This document shows, piece after piece, positions 34,767-43,679 of a DNA stretch of 64,000 nucleotides. How positions within the stretch are numbered: the stretch's first letter is position 1; every line of letters begins with the position of its first letter. Made by a program: the position numbers and the translations under genes. Below the pieces are notes generated by a model. It made no database searches. It was not told the DNA's origin and worked only from the letters and a program-made list of their open reading frames with translations. Source of the DNA: JAFEDN01 sp965651935 (GTDB lineage Bacteria; Pseudomonadota; Gammaproteobacteria; Coxiellales; Coxiellaceae); the NCBI GenBank assembly GCA_965651935.1, contig CBFGTC010000001.1:62001-126000 (forward strand), read 5' to 3'.

Positions 34767-36062
34767 GTGTCAACGCCATTATTACAAGTGAAAAATATTA
34801 AAAAAGCATTTAAAAAACGCGGTGCTCCCGAGCTTTTAGTTTTGGACAATGTGAATTTTGATATCAATACCAGTGAAATAGTGGCTTTATTAGGGAAATC
34901 CGGGTCTGGGAAATCGACCCTATTAAGAATTATTGCCGGTTTGACGCCGCCTTCTTCCGGTCAAGTAATATTTCATGGCGAACCCATTTTACGGCCTGTA
35001 CCCGGGTTAACCATGGTCTTTCAAAACTTTGCTCTATTGCCTTGGTTAACGGTTTTAGAAAACGTCGAATTAGGGCTGGAAGCGCAAGGAGTTGCGAAAG
35101 AAGAACGCCGTAAACGCGCTTTAAAGGCAATTGATATCGTGGGGTTAGATGGATTCGAATCGGCTTATCCCAAAGAACTTTCCGGTGGCATGGCCCAACG
35201 AGTGGGTTTTGCCCGCGCTTTAGTGGTGGAGCCGGAATTATTGTTAATGGACGAACCCTTTTCTGCTTTAGATGTGTTAACCGCGGAAAATTTACGCAGT
35301 GATTTAGTCAATATATGGAGTTCAGACGCGGCGAAAATCAAATCGGTGTTACTGGTGACGCACAATATTGAAGAGGCCGCTTTTTTAGCAGACCGCATCT
35401 TTGTTTTTGCCAATGACCCTGGACGCGTGGCGGCTGAAATAAAAGTGGAAATTCCCCATCCGCGCGATTACCAAGACCCGCAATTGCGCTTACTGATCGA
35501 CCAAATCTATACCCTGATGACTCGACCGGCGGTGGCGAAAATATCAGCTAAATTAGCCCAGTTAAAAACCATTGGCATTTCTTATCGGCTGCCACACGCG
35601 GAAATTTCTGAATTAATTGGTTTTATAGAAAAATTAGCTTATGAATATCATGGCAAAGCCGATTTACCTACCTTGGCCGAAGATTTACATATGGAAATTG
35701 ATAGTTTATTTCCCTTAACGGAAGCCTTAGAAATTTTACGATTTGGGGTAGTTTCGGAAGGCGATATTGAATTGACTGAGCAAGGCAAAGTATTTGCCGC
35801 TGCTGACATTTTGCAGCGCAAGCAAATTTTTGCGGCACATTTGATGAGTTACGTTCCCCTCGCTCGAACTATCCGCCATGAATTGGACCGCAATGAAGAC
35901 CACACTGCTCAGGAAAAAGATTTTCTCCAAGCTTTACAGGTGCAATTAAGCGAAGAAGCTGCCGAAGAGGTGTTAGCTATTGTCATTGATTGGGGCCGTT
36001 ACGCGGAATTGTTCGCCTATGACTATAATACTGGAATCTTAAGTTTGGAAAATCCGCAATGA
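34767..36062 (+). CDS. ABC transporter ATP-binding protein with C-terminal AAA-associated domain
   Basis: 431 aa from a GTG start with AAGGAA well placed upstream. Walker A GKSGSGKST, signature LSGGMAQR, Walker B LLLMDEPFSALD and the H-loop VTHNIEEA are complete. After about residue 250 it carries the helical 'AAA-associated' domain (EISELIGFIEKLAYEYHGKADLPTLAEDLHMEID), found in a subset of nitrate/sulfonate-like ATPases with fused permeases. It pairs with the permease upstream to make an inner-membrane importer. The stop overlaps the next start (ATGA). Confidence 0.95.
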   Translation: MSTPLLQVKNIKKAFKKRGAPELLVLDNVNFDINTSEIVALLGKSGSGKSTLLRIIAGLTPPSSGQVIFHGEPILRPVPGLTMVFQNFALLPWLTVLENVELGLEAQGVAKEERRKRALKAIDIVGLDGFESAYPKELSGGMAQRVGFARALVVEPELLLMDEPFSALDVLTAENLRSDLVNIWSSDAAKIKSVLLVTHNIEEAAFLADRIFVFANDPGRVAAEIKVEIPHPRDYQDPQLRLLIDQIYTLMTRPAVAKISAKLAQLKTIGISYRLPHAEISELIGFIEKLAYEYHGKADLPTLAEDLHMEIDSLFPLTEALEILRFGVVSEGDIELTEQGKVFAAADILQRKQIFAAHLMSYVPLARTIRHELDRNEDHTAQEKDFLQALQVQLSEEAAEEVLAIVIDWGRYAELFAYDYNTGILSLENPQ

Positions 36063-36694
36063 ACTTGCTTTTTCCCCAAGAAAATAAAACTTTTTTTCTC
36101 CAAGGCTCAGCGGGCGCGGTAGAGACTATGGCCACCCCGGCTCCGGCAAAGCCATTAGGAGTCGGTATTATTTGCCACCCAGATCCTCGTTTTGGTGGAA
36201 GTATGACTAACAAAGTGGTCACGACGACCGCAAGAGCTTTATTAGATTTAAATTTAGCGGTGGTGCGCTTTAATTACCGAGGCGTTGGCAATAGTGAAGG
36301 CGAATTTGGCAATATCATAGGCGAATTAGCCGACTTTGAAACGGTCCTAAATTGGACTCGTGCGGCGCTGCCAGACCTACCACTATGGCTGGCAGGATTT
36401 TCCTTTGGTTCTTATATTAGCGCGCTGGGTGCTCGAACGGCCAATCCACAAAGATTAATTAGCATTGCCCCACCGGTGAATCATTATGATTATACTCAGT
36501 TTAATCAATTTCATTTTCCTTGGCTGGTCATTCAGGGAGATCAGGATGAAGTTGTCTCTTGCAATGCAGTAGAAAAATGGGCCGCCACTCCGCCCTCGCC
36601 TTTGCAATTTGTAGTGATGCCACAAGCCAGTCATTTTTTTCACGGTAAACTGCTTGAGTTGCGAGAAATTATTAAAGAATGGGCTCAATCTTAA
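36059..36694 (+). CDS. alpha/beta hydrolase of the COG2945 type
   Basis: 211 aa with IICHPDPRFGGSMTNKVV near the start, FNYRGVGNSEG, the nucleophile elbow AGFSFGSYIS, the acid in QGDQDEV and the histidine in ASHFFHG. The family is often annotated as a hydrolase or dienelactone-hydrolase-like enzyme; the substrate is unknown. It overlaps the ATPase gene by 4 bp, so it is translated in the same operon. Confidence 0.9.
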   Translation: MNLLFPQENKTFFLQGSAGAVETMATPAPAKPLGVGIICHPDPRFGGSMTNKVVTTTARALLDLNLAVVRFNYRGVGNSEGEFGNIIGELADFETVLNWTRAALPDLPLWLAGFSFGSYISALGARTANPQRLISIAPPVNHYDYTQFNQFHFPWLVIQGDQDEVVSCNAVEKWAATPPSPLQFVVMPQASHFFHGKLLELREIIKEWAQS

Positions 36695-36722
36695 ATATCT
36701 GGCTGTCGTATCATGTTTTCAG

Positions 36723-36735
36723 TATAATCCCCTGC
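36723..36735 (+). promoter_or_regulatory. possible leaderless promoter of the LPD7-like gene
   Basis: Consensus TATAAT (36723-36728) lies exactly seven bases before the ATG at 36736, and there is no ribosome binding site. Placed inside the longer in-frame ORF that starts at 36679, it favours the shorter start. Confidence 0.4.
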
Positions 36736-37320
36736 ATGAGTCCGACTAATTTTGATGATGTCAATAAACAAATACAAGATTCGTTACGCCAACTTCGCTT
36801 AAACGAAGTCGACTTCAATCGACGGGTTTCCGCAGCGGACGTGGTGCACCTTCTCAATCAGTGGCCATTTTTGCAAATTACTGACATACAATTACAAATA
36901 GACCAACAAATCCAACCCCTGAAAATACTTCAAGCAAAATCTCATTGGAAAATCCACGATTATGGCGATGCCCTAAGCAGTTCGCCTGGGGAGCTGGTTT
37001 ATGGCAAGGTAGGCAGTCTAAAAAAACACGCGAGGGATAAAGAGCAAGGCGATCAGGAAGGTGGTTCAGGGGTGGGGACCTTAGTCAATCAAGCCGTGAT
37101 TACGGCCTTTGAAATGGTCGATTTAGCATTGCAACGAGGATGGCACGGAATAAAATTAATTGATGCGCATCCATTAATGGCTTGGGGCGCGTGGATGCGT
37201 TGCCTAGAGGCTGGCGTGGATTTAGCAGGCTATGAGCCCAGCGCATACGATTATGCCCGGTTTAAAAGAATTAAAGGCAGAGAGCCTAGCGTACGGCCTT
37301 CTCTCAAACCTTCTCGATAA
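36736..37320 (+). CDS. stand-alone LPD7-like domain protein
   Basis: 194 aa from the ATG at 36736, MSPTNFDDVNKQIQ onward; an in-frame ATG at 36679 would add 19 residues overlapping the upstream hydrolase. The C-terminal half (AFEMVDLALQRGWHGIKLID, then WMRCLEAGVDLAGYEPSAYD) resembles the LPD7 domain found at the C-terminus of conjugative relaxases and large mobile-element proteins, where it reads A-x-GW-x-x-I-x-V-x-G...W-x-EA...G-x-V-x-GY-x-P. No relaxase or other mobile gene is near. The N-terminal half is unrecognised. Assignment by pattern only. Confidence 0.7.
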   Translation: MSPTNFDDVNKQIQDSLRQLRLNEVDFNRRVSAADVVHLLNQWPFLQITDIQLQIDQQIQPLKILQAKSHWKIHDYGDALSSSPGELVYGKVGSLKKHARDKEQGDQEGGSGVGTLVNQAVITAFEMVDLALQRGWHGIKLIDAHPLMAWGAWMRCLEAGVDLAGYEPSAYDYARFKRIKGREPSVRPSLKPSR

Positions 37321-37512
37321 TCACATACCTATTTAATACTGGCTACTTAAAAAAACTATACTCCGAATAAAGACAACTTAAATGGAACGTACCCCCTTTA
37401 GTTAAAACAAAACAATAAAATCAAATAGTGATATGTTTAACGAATTTTTAACCCTAACCTTTTCTGACTACATGAGATAATATTTATTTTTAAATTTCCC
37501 TCGCCCAAGATG

Positions 37513-40500
37513 CTAAGCCATTATATTCGACGCAGGAATTTTCATAACCGTATCTTTACCTGCCATTTTAGCAGTTTTATAAGTTTTATCTTCCTTAGCT
37601 AATTGAATCACTTCTTTGAAAATTTCTTTCAGTTGTCCGCGGGATAAACCCTTAGTCGATAATTTCAAGCTGCCGTCCTTGCGGTGAGTCAGCGCGTCTT
37701 TAGAAATTAAATCTGTAGGTGGCAACGGTTTCATGCCTACGCTGGTACGGAGAAAATTCATAATTTTATGTTCGTTTCTATGATTCTTATTAAAATTCTC
37801 AATCGCTTTTTCAAAATGCGCTACGGTTAAATGACCATCCAAATCTTGTAACTGCGGAATCAGATCTTTAAAGTCAGACAAATCTTCCAAACCATGATGT
37901 TCATTCGGTTCGTCGCCGTCAAAATGAAAAGACCATGTGGACACATCTTTCGTGTTTATCGTGCAGTATTGGATTTTGCTGACTTCCTCAGACACACCCA
38001 TGAAATCTCCGGTGATGCTGTTTCGTTCTTTTGCCAGTTCTTTGAAATGTTCCATTTTCTGTTTGTGCAATCGCAAGAGTTCATCGGGGGCGATTTCAGC
38101 CAGCATTTTGGGGATTTTATTCGGTTCGTGTTCAGACATAGAAGGCAAAACTCCTTCGTCTCGCACTCTGGCTATCGCACCAGCTTTGGCTAGTCCTCTT
38201 AATGTTTTAGTGAAACTCGGATCCTTTCCTGCAAAATACGTAGTGACTGTAGCGATTGCTTCAGAAACCTCTCTTGATACAGGCTTGATTAATTCAGAAA
38301 TTAAGACTCCTTTTCGCATGGGACTGACTTTTTTACTATTGATAATTTCTTTAATTTTCTCTTTCTGATGTTCATTAATAGCAGAAAGGAAAGCCCTCTC
38401 TATAATCTTATTAATAGCCCCCAACACTTGGTCCTCAATCTTGTTTGTTCCTTCTCCAGCTTTTACTCCTTGCTGAACTAAAATAGCCATGATATTGGAG
38501 TTTACAATTTTTTTAACTAATTTAGGATCAACCTTTGATGGAAGGGAAATTGTTTCGCCTGAAGGCATGGAATTTCGATATTCTTCTAAAGCTTGTATCG
38601 CCTTTTCGGAATCATTGATGGCTAGGACTGCTATAGCTCTAAAAGCTGCGACTGATGCAAATTGGCGATTTTGGAGGGCGTCTAAATAAACACTCATTGC
38701 CGCTTTCCTACCTAAAATTTCGGCAATAACCCTTTTTGCATTATCATTTGGGTAGCCACGCGCTTTTTTGGCCTGGTAATACGCTTCTCTCGCTTTTCTA
38801 GCAACCATATCTTCGGTTACCGGATTTGGATAATCGTCATAGTTTATTTCTGGTAGAGTTTTTTGATCATCATTGGGATTCAATTGATTCAAACAAGCAT
38901 TAACGCATTGAGACGCTAACGCTACATTGGTGGTGACTATGAGTGCGCTATGATCTGTGCCACCGTTAGCGCTTCTTGTCAAATTGGATTTAAAATTGGA
39001 TTTATGTGCGAGATGACTTGCCAGTGTTTGCGCTTCGTCTGGAGAAAGCCCTAATTTCTCTCCGATTGCCATTGTATTGGCAATAATAGCTAATCCTTCA
39101 GAGAACATATCTTGATGAAGTTTATTATGTAAAGTATTATACAAATTGTTAGCTGCTGTCAACATTTTATTTGCTATATTTTTTGCTTTGTCTTTTGCTG
39201 CCCCTTCTGTTAAGTGCATCCATTGAGCCCCAGATTCAATTATGAATATCGCGTTTTTCATTCGATTTTTAAATCGTTTACCTTCAGGCTGGGTAAAATC
39301 TTCAAAATTAAAATCTTTTGCAGCTAGCGCCAGAACTGCTCCCGTTGCGGGAGATAAATCTAATTTCTTACACATCCCTGCTGCATATATTGCCGAATTA
39401 GTCATAGCGGAGGCATCCACTTTTCGGGTTTTGGCGACTGAAGCGGCCATCGTCACCGAAGCCGCCATGGATGAGGCATACGCAGGAGTCATAAATTTAA
39501 AAACTTCAGCCGCCAATACAGTGCCAGCTCTCATTGGATCGTCTTCTTTCGTTAAAGAAACCGCAACAGGGGCAGCACGTGACAATAGTCGAACTAACTC
39601 ATCAGAATTGGCAGGTTTGGGAGCAGACAGTTTGTCTACTATTTCTTTATAGTTTTTTAAAGCATTAAAATTGCCATGTTGAAGGTAATGAACGGTTAGC
39701 TCTTTACTTAATTCTAAAGCCTGAGTTTGCGTGCAACCGCCGGCAAGCGCTGCTGCTGTCACGGCAGCCGCTACTTCGCGATAACGAGGTCTTTTCTCTT
39801 CCGCTTTAGCATCTTTAAACTCTTGAGAAAATGTTGTTTCAGCCTCTTTCATGGCTTTTGTCGCGGTAGCTAGTACATAAGCATCGTAGACTCTAAGAAA
39901 AACTTCCTCTTGGATTTTATCATCTAAGATTGGTTTCAATTCGCTAATTTCACTCCATAGAGCCTTTAAATTAAAAGGTTGGTCATGATTATTTAAAAAA
40001 TAATTTTTTGCACGATTTGCTAATTTTAGGTCTTGGCCGGGGACCATGTTTGCCACAGCCGAACCGATTGCAGCAGAAGTAGCCATGATCAACCGCGGTT
40101 GAAATCGCATGGCCTCAGAGCGGATAGTTTCTTCGATATTTACGGAATTTATATTATTTCCTAGAACAAAAGCTAATGCTGTGTAAGTTGAAAGTTCTTC
40201 TTCCTTTGAAAAGAGCGAGGAGATTTCTTGAATTACTTTTTTTTGATCAGTTGGATTTTTCTCTATAATATCTTTTATTTTCCCTAAAACTTCCGATTTC
40301 ACGCCCAGAATATCGGCAGCTACTTTCGTGCCTTTTTTTGTGGAGATTCCAGCATAAATATTTTTAGCAAGCCGCTCATAATCATGCTTTTCCATTTTGA
40401 TAAGTGGCCTTTTATCACTGGGAATGCTATTATTAAAAACAAGCTTATTTTCCTTAACAAGATGTACAATTTTCTGGCTTATTTCCCTAGCCTTTACTGT

Positions 40501-42690
40501 TTTTATTTTATCTTCAAAGATGCGTAGCATTACATCTTTATTAAGCTTTAAGGATTTACGACATTCTTGAGCAATCGCTATTAAACATTCATTAAATTTA
40601 TCGATATCGATATCATCACTAAGCTCTAAGTCCTTTGGTGTCAGATTACAAATATTATTAATATCCTGATTCAATCTTATTGCATAAGCCTCGATATGAT
40701 TGCCCAACTCAGTTACGTCAATCGATTTATTCTGAATTTTTTGAATTTTTTCATACACTTTTTTTGCTATTGTAGCACCAAATACCTCTAAGTCTCCTTT
40801 AAAAAAGACTTTAAAAGCAGCTTGTATGCCAGTCAATTCTGCTTTAACGTCCGCAGAAACCTCTATCAGTCCATTAGCAATCGCCAACGATGAGCGTGCA
40901 GAATTATAAATTTTTGGAACCAGATCTGATGGTACATCAGGTATATTTTTAATATCTTCCTTTTCTAGCTTGCCCTGCGAAGTAAAGGGGTGATTCATAA
41001 CAGCCGTTGCTATTTTCTTTGCTTTATCATCTGCAATATTTGAATGACGTAAAGTCAAATAAACAGATAAAGCAGGTGCGGTTTTAACAACTAAAGGCTG
41101 GATATCTTTTCTTTTTATTTTACCGATGTCATCAACTATTTTTGATACATAGTTGACAGCATCCGTCCTATATTTTTCAGGTAAGGAAATTGTTTGTAGA
41201 TTAGTTTCAAATTTTGTTTTATATTCGTCATTAGAAAATTCATTAACTTTAAAATTCTGTGAAGTACTGTTAATGCTGTTAAAAACAGCGACTGATGATA
41301 AACCGACAATGATATCTAGATCAGCGGCATGGCTTTTAGCATATTTAACCCCATCAATCGCGCCTTGCTCTGCCGCTTCAGCAAATTTAGGATCCGCACC
41401 TGACCCCAACGCTTCCTGGACAGGCTCGCTAATTTTCCCTTTTAATGCATCCGCATGATTAGGATCAAAATTTTCATCGAGCAGTAATTCGGCAGTGCGG
41501 GCTGCAGCGACGACTCCATACGCGACTTTTTCACTTCCTTGAGGCAATTTTTTCGTGCGTTTATTCCACAGCTTGGCGCCATTTTCTCTGTTGACCGCTC
41601 GCTGCGCCTCTCCCGCTTTACCAGTTTGGTTAGCCAGGTCGTGGTTTATTTTATCAATTTGCAAATTCATCTGTTCGCGGCTTTTATATAGGTTATGCAG
41701 CGAACGAATTAAATTCGAAAATTCTTTATGTTGCGCAGCTGGAACTATTTGAGAAACAAATTCCATCACTTTTCTTTCATCGGGACCCGATCTGCCAAGA
41801 ATTTCAAGTAACTTGTTTAATATCACTTGAGAATTATTATCAAACTTCATAGTGGAAAATGAAGGGTCCAAATTAACTAGCGCCGATTTTAGTTTGGCAA
41901 AGTCTGGGATTTTTTTGGTTAATTTAGACTCAACAAGACCATCATTTTTTTGAAACGCCTCGTTGATATTTTTCGCTTCTAAAGATACAAAGCCAGGCGC
42001 CATACTTTGGGATAAACTGATAAATAATAAATATTCGGTATTTTCCAACATCATATTCATTAATTCGATTCGACTCGCCGCCATCATTTGAGTATCTGGC
42101 GTGATATAAAAATCTTTATAAAGCTTCTCATCCCTCGCGCTGATAATTTGTTTTACCTCCTCCTGTTCTAATGGTTTTCCTTCTTTGAGTCTAATTTCAA
42201 TCATGTCTTTATGCGCATAATATGCGTCTTGCGTCGCCCATGCCACGGCTTCATCTAACCATAAATCTTTACCCGAAATCGCTTTGGGATCGAAAGGCTG
42301 GTCCACTCTATGCATAAATGGGATACCACCCTTGGCCGTCGGGTGACGGACTCCATAATTCATTCTTTCAAAGGCTAATTCAGAAGGATCGTGCAATAGA
42401 CTTTGCTTAGGCGTAAAAAGGTAATGCGTTAAATTCTTTTTTTTGCAGCGTTCATTATGCTCTACAATAGCTGTTAAATACTCCTCTCTCTTGCGAATAA
42501 AATTATTTTTCGCCGCCTCCTTTTGAGAAGGACTGGCCCAAGGATGTCTGCTACTGTCTGCTAAGCTATTTCTGGCGTCTATGAGAGCGGTTTCCGTTAT
42601 GGCCACACGCGACAAGCCCCTGCTTCTTTCTAATGTCGAGGCAGCAGGAATATAAGCAATTAGGTCCAAACTTTCTTCAATCTTCTTCAT
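37513..42690 (-). CDS. giant 1725-aa orphan protein, candidate effector
   Basis: One uninterrupted frame of 1725 codons starting MKKIEESLDLIAYIP with AGGGTG before the ATG. I recognise no domain, signal peptide or membrane anchor. It is predominantly helical. Between about residues 530 and 1210 a degenerate unit recurs roughly every 95-130 residues, of the form Ala-rich helix, then G-x-LSP-x-x-A-x-x-LA, then a short helix ending N-F-x-x-x-L (near 877, 971, 1100 and 1205, with a weaker copy near 540). The last 150 residues are basic. The PmrA-type box at 42739-42755 is a perfect match. Size, solitary position and regulation point to a Dot/Icm-type effector; no function can be assigned. It is intact, so it is under selection. 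Confidence 0.9.
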   Translation of the reverse strand: MKKIEESLDLIAYIPAASTLERSRGLSRVAITETALIDARNSLADSSRHPWASPSQKEAAKNNFIRKREEYLTAIVEHNERCKKKNLTHYLFTPKQSLLHDPSELAFERMNYGVRHPTAKGGIPFMHRVDQPFDPKAISGKDLWLDEAVAWATQDAYYAHKDMIEIRLKEGKPLEQEEVKQIISARDEKLYKDFYITPDTQMMAASRIELMNMMLENTEYLLFISLSQSMAPGFVSLEAKNINEAFQKNDGLVESKLTKKIPDFAKLKSALVNLDPSFSTMKFDNNSQVILNKLLEILGRSGPDERKVMEFVSQIVPAAQHKEFSNLIRSLHNLYKSREQMNLQIDKINHDLANQTGKAGEAQRAVNRENGAKLWNKRTKKLPQGSEKVAYGVVAAARTAELLLDENFDPNHADALKGKISEPVQEALGSGADPKFAEAAEQGAIDGVKYAKSHAADLDIIVGLSSVAVFNSINSTSQNFKVNEFSNDEYKTKFETNLQTISLPEKYRTDAVNYVSKIVDDIGKIKRKDIQPLVVKTAPALSVYLTLRHSNIADDKAKKIATAVMNHPFTSQGKLEKEDIKNIPDVPSDLVPKIYNSARSSLAIANGLIEVSADVKAELTGIQAAFKVFFKGDLEVFGATIAKKVYEKIQKIQNKSIDVTELGNHIEAYAIRLNQDINNICNLTPKDLELSDDIDIDKFNECLIAIAQECRKSLKLNKDVMLRIFEDKIKTVKAREISQKIVHLVKENKLVFNNSIPSDKRPLIKMEKHDYERLAKNIYAGISTKKGTKVAADILGVKSEVLGKIKDIIEKNPTDQKKVIQEISSLFSKEEELSTYTALAFVLGNNINSVNIEETIRSEAMRFQPRLIMATSAAIGSAVANMVPGQDLKLANRAKNYFLNNHDQPFNLKALWSEISELKPILDDKIQEEVFLRVYDAYVLATATKAMKEAETTFSQEFKDAKAEEKRPRYREVAAAVTAAALAGGCTQTQALELSKELTVHYLQHGNFNALKNYKEIVDKLSAPKPANSDELVRLLSRAAPVAVSLTKEDDPMRAGTVLAAEVFKFMTPAYASSMAASVTMAASVAKTRKVDASAMTNSAIYAAGMCKKLDLSPATGAVLALAAKDFNFEDFTQPEGKRFKNRMKNAIFIIESGAQWMHLTEGAAKDKAKNIANKMLTAANNLYNTLHNKLHQDMFSEGLAIIANTMAIGEKLGLSPDEAQTLASHLAHKSNFKSNLTRSANGGTDHSALIVTTNVALASQCVNACLNQLNPNDDQKTLPEINYDDYPNPVTEDMVARKAREAYYQAKKARGYPNDNAKRVIAEILGRKAAMSVYLDALQNRQFASVAAFRAIAVLAINDSEKAIQALEEYRNSMPSGETISLPSKVDPKLVKKIVNSNIMAILVQQGVKAGEGTNKIEDQVLGAINKIIERAFLSAINEHQKEKIKEIINSKKVSPMRKGVLISELIKPVSREVSEAIATVTTYFAGKDPSFTKTLRGLAKAGAIARVRDEGVLPSMSEHEPNKIPKMLAEIAPDELLRLHKQKMEHFKELAKERNSITGDFMGVSEEVSKIQYCTINTKDVSTWSFHFDGDEPNEHHGLEDLSDFKDLIPQLQDLDGHLTVAHFEKAIENFNKNHRNEHKIMNFLRTSVGMKPLPPTDLISKDALTHRKDGSLKLSTKGLSRGQLKEIFKEVIQLAKEDKTYKTAKMAGKDTVMKIPASNIMA

Positions 42691-42722
42691 AGCACACCCT
42701 TTTACAGTTTTAGGATTAAGCT

Positions 42723-42755
42723 AGTTTATCAGTTATTCCTTAAGAAAACATTAAG
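42723..42755 (-). promoter_or_regulatory. PmrA-type box plus -10 upstream of the 1725-aa gene
   Basis: On the minus strand CTTAAT-GTTTT-CTTAAG (42755-42739) is a perfect YTTAAK-N5-YTTAAK. Exactly 10 bp later is TAAACT (42728-42723). The predicted leader to the ATG at 42690 is about 26 nt. This is the best site in the window. Confidence 0.7.
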
Positions 42756-42821
42756 AAAACTCGCCTTAATTGAAGTGAGGACGGAACGAAGTGGAATTTA
42801 GGCGCTTGAAAGAATAGCATT

Positions 42822-42855
42822 TTTCCACCCAGTCTTATTGAAGACAGGGTGGAAA
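42822..42855. terminator. long hairpin downstream of the HU-like gene
   Basis: TTTCCACCC and GGGTGGAAA pair over nine bases, and inside them GTCTT pairs with AAGAC around ATTG, after a single mismatch. It lies just past the stop of the HU-like gene on the minus strand. No U-run follows, so it may be a 3'-end stabiliser as well as a terminator. Confidence 0.5.
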
Positions 42856-42864
42856 TTTAAGAAA

Positions 42865-43311
42865 TTATTCCACCATTTCTTTCAGTTTTTTCAAAGGTCT
42901 GATTTTGACAACATTGCGAGAGGGTTTGGCTTTAAACATCATTTCTTCACCCGTAAATGGATTAATGCCTTTGCGGGCTTTTGTAGCGGGTTTATGCTTC
43001 ACTACGCATTTGGCCAAACCCGGCAAAGTGAATTCTCCCACACCTTTTTTGTGTAAATGGCGCATTGCCAAATTATTTAAAACCGAAAATACATCAGCCA
43101 CGTCTTTCTTACTTAAACCGGTAACTTCAGCAATGTGACTGTAAACCTGAGACTTAGTAAAGCTGGATGTAACGGGTGTGGTTACTAATTTTTTTTGTAC
43201 ATTCACTTTTTTAGCTGGCTTTGCTGATGCTAATTTAGTAGACACGCGCCCGGCTGCTTTCTTTTTATCAGCTACTGTAGCAGCTTTACGAGTTTTTTTA
43301 ATTTTAGGCAT
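42865..43311 (-). CDS. HU-family DNA-binding protein with basic N-terminal extension
   Basis: 148 aa from the ATG at 43311, which has AGAGGG seven bases upstream; an ATG at 43317 would add two residues. The first 55 residues are Lys/Ala-rich (KKTRKAATVADKKKAAGRVSTK), like the tails of histone-H1-like proteins. A HU/IHF domain follows (FTKSQVYSHIAEVTGLSKKDVADVF, then the DNA-binding arm around KHKPATKARKGINPFTGEEMMFKAKPSRNVVKIRP, about residues 105-140). Such tailed HU proteins compact DNA and, in intracellular bacteria, may serve in developmental forms. It is monocistronic. Confidence 0.92.
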   Translation of the reverse strand: MPKIKKTRKAATVADKKKAAGRVSTKLASAKPAKKVNVQKKLVTTPVTSSFTKSQVYSHIAEVTGLSKKDVADVFSVLNNLAMRHLHKKGVGEFTLPGLAKCVVKHKPATKARKGINPFTGEEMMFKAKPSRNVVKIRPLKKLKEMVE

Positions 43312-43679
43312 TATCATTCCCTCTTGGTTAATAGCAAAATACTATAGCCGAATCAATTCCGGCAGTTTTTACTTGAATATTATCACTTTAAAACACTCAA
43401 GTTGGAGTAAAATAACATATTTTTGTAAAAAAAAACATTCATTACCCAAAAAATGAAATAATTAATTCAGTTGATTATTTTTCTATTGGGCTTGTTTTAA
43501 AGACTTTATTCACTCGACCACATTCGATACGCTATCCCATTACTCAGGAATTCCGGGATCAAAAATCTCCGCAGCAATTACGCCCGGTTAGAATCGCTGG
43601 ACTCGATTCAAATCAAGCTTGATTTTTGCATAAGAAATAATGTAAAATCGTCAACCTTTAAGAATTTGTGAGGAATAGT
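43312..43679. other. intergenic region between HU-like gene and rplM
   Basis: About 365 bp with no credible gene. It holds the divergent promoters for the HU-like gene and for rplM (43619-43648). I saw no TTAA pair with the PmrA spacing and no recognisable riboswitch or ribosomal-protein leader. Confidence 0.6.
43619..43648 (+). promoter_or_regulatory. sigma-70 promoter of rplM-rpsI
   Basis: TTGATT (43619-43624), an 18-bp spacer, and an extended -10 TG-TAAAAT (43643-43648). Transcription would start near 43655, giving a leader of about 25 nt to the rplM ATG. Confidence 0.6.

Noticed and set aside
43312..43679. Ribosomal-protein leader or riboswitch before rplM
   Set aside because: Predicted leader is only about 25 nt and no conserved structure was recognised.
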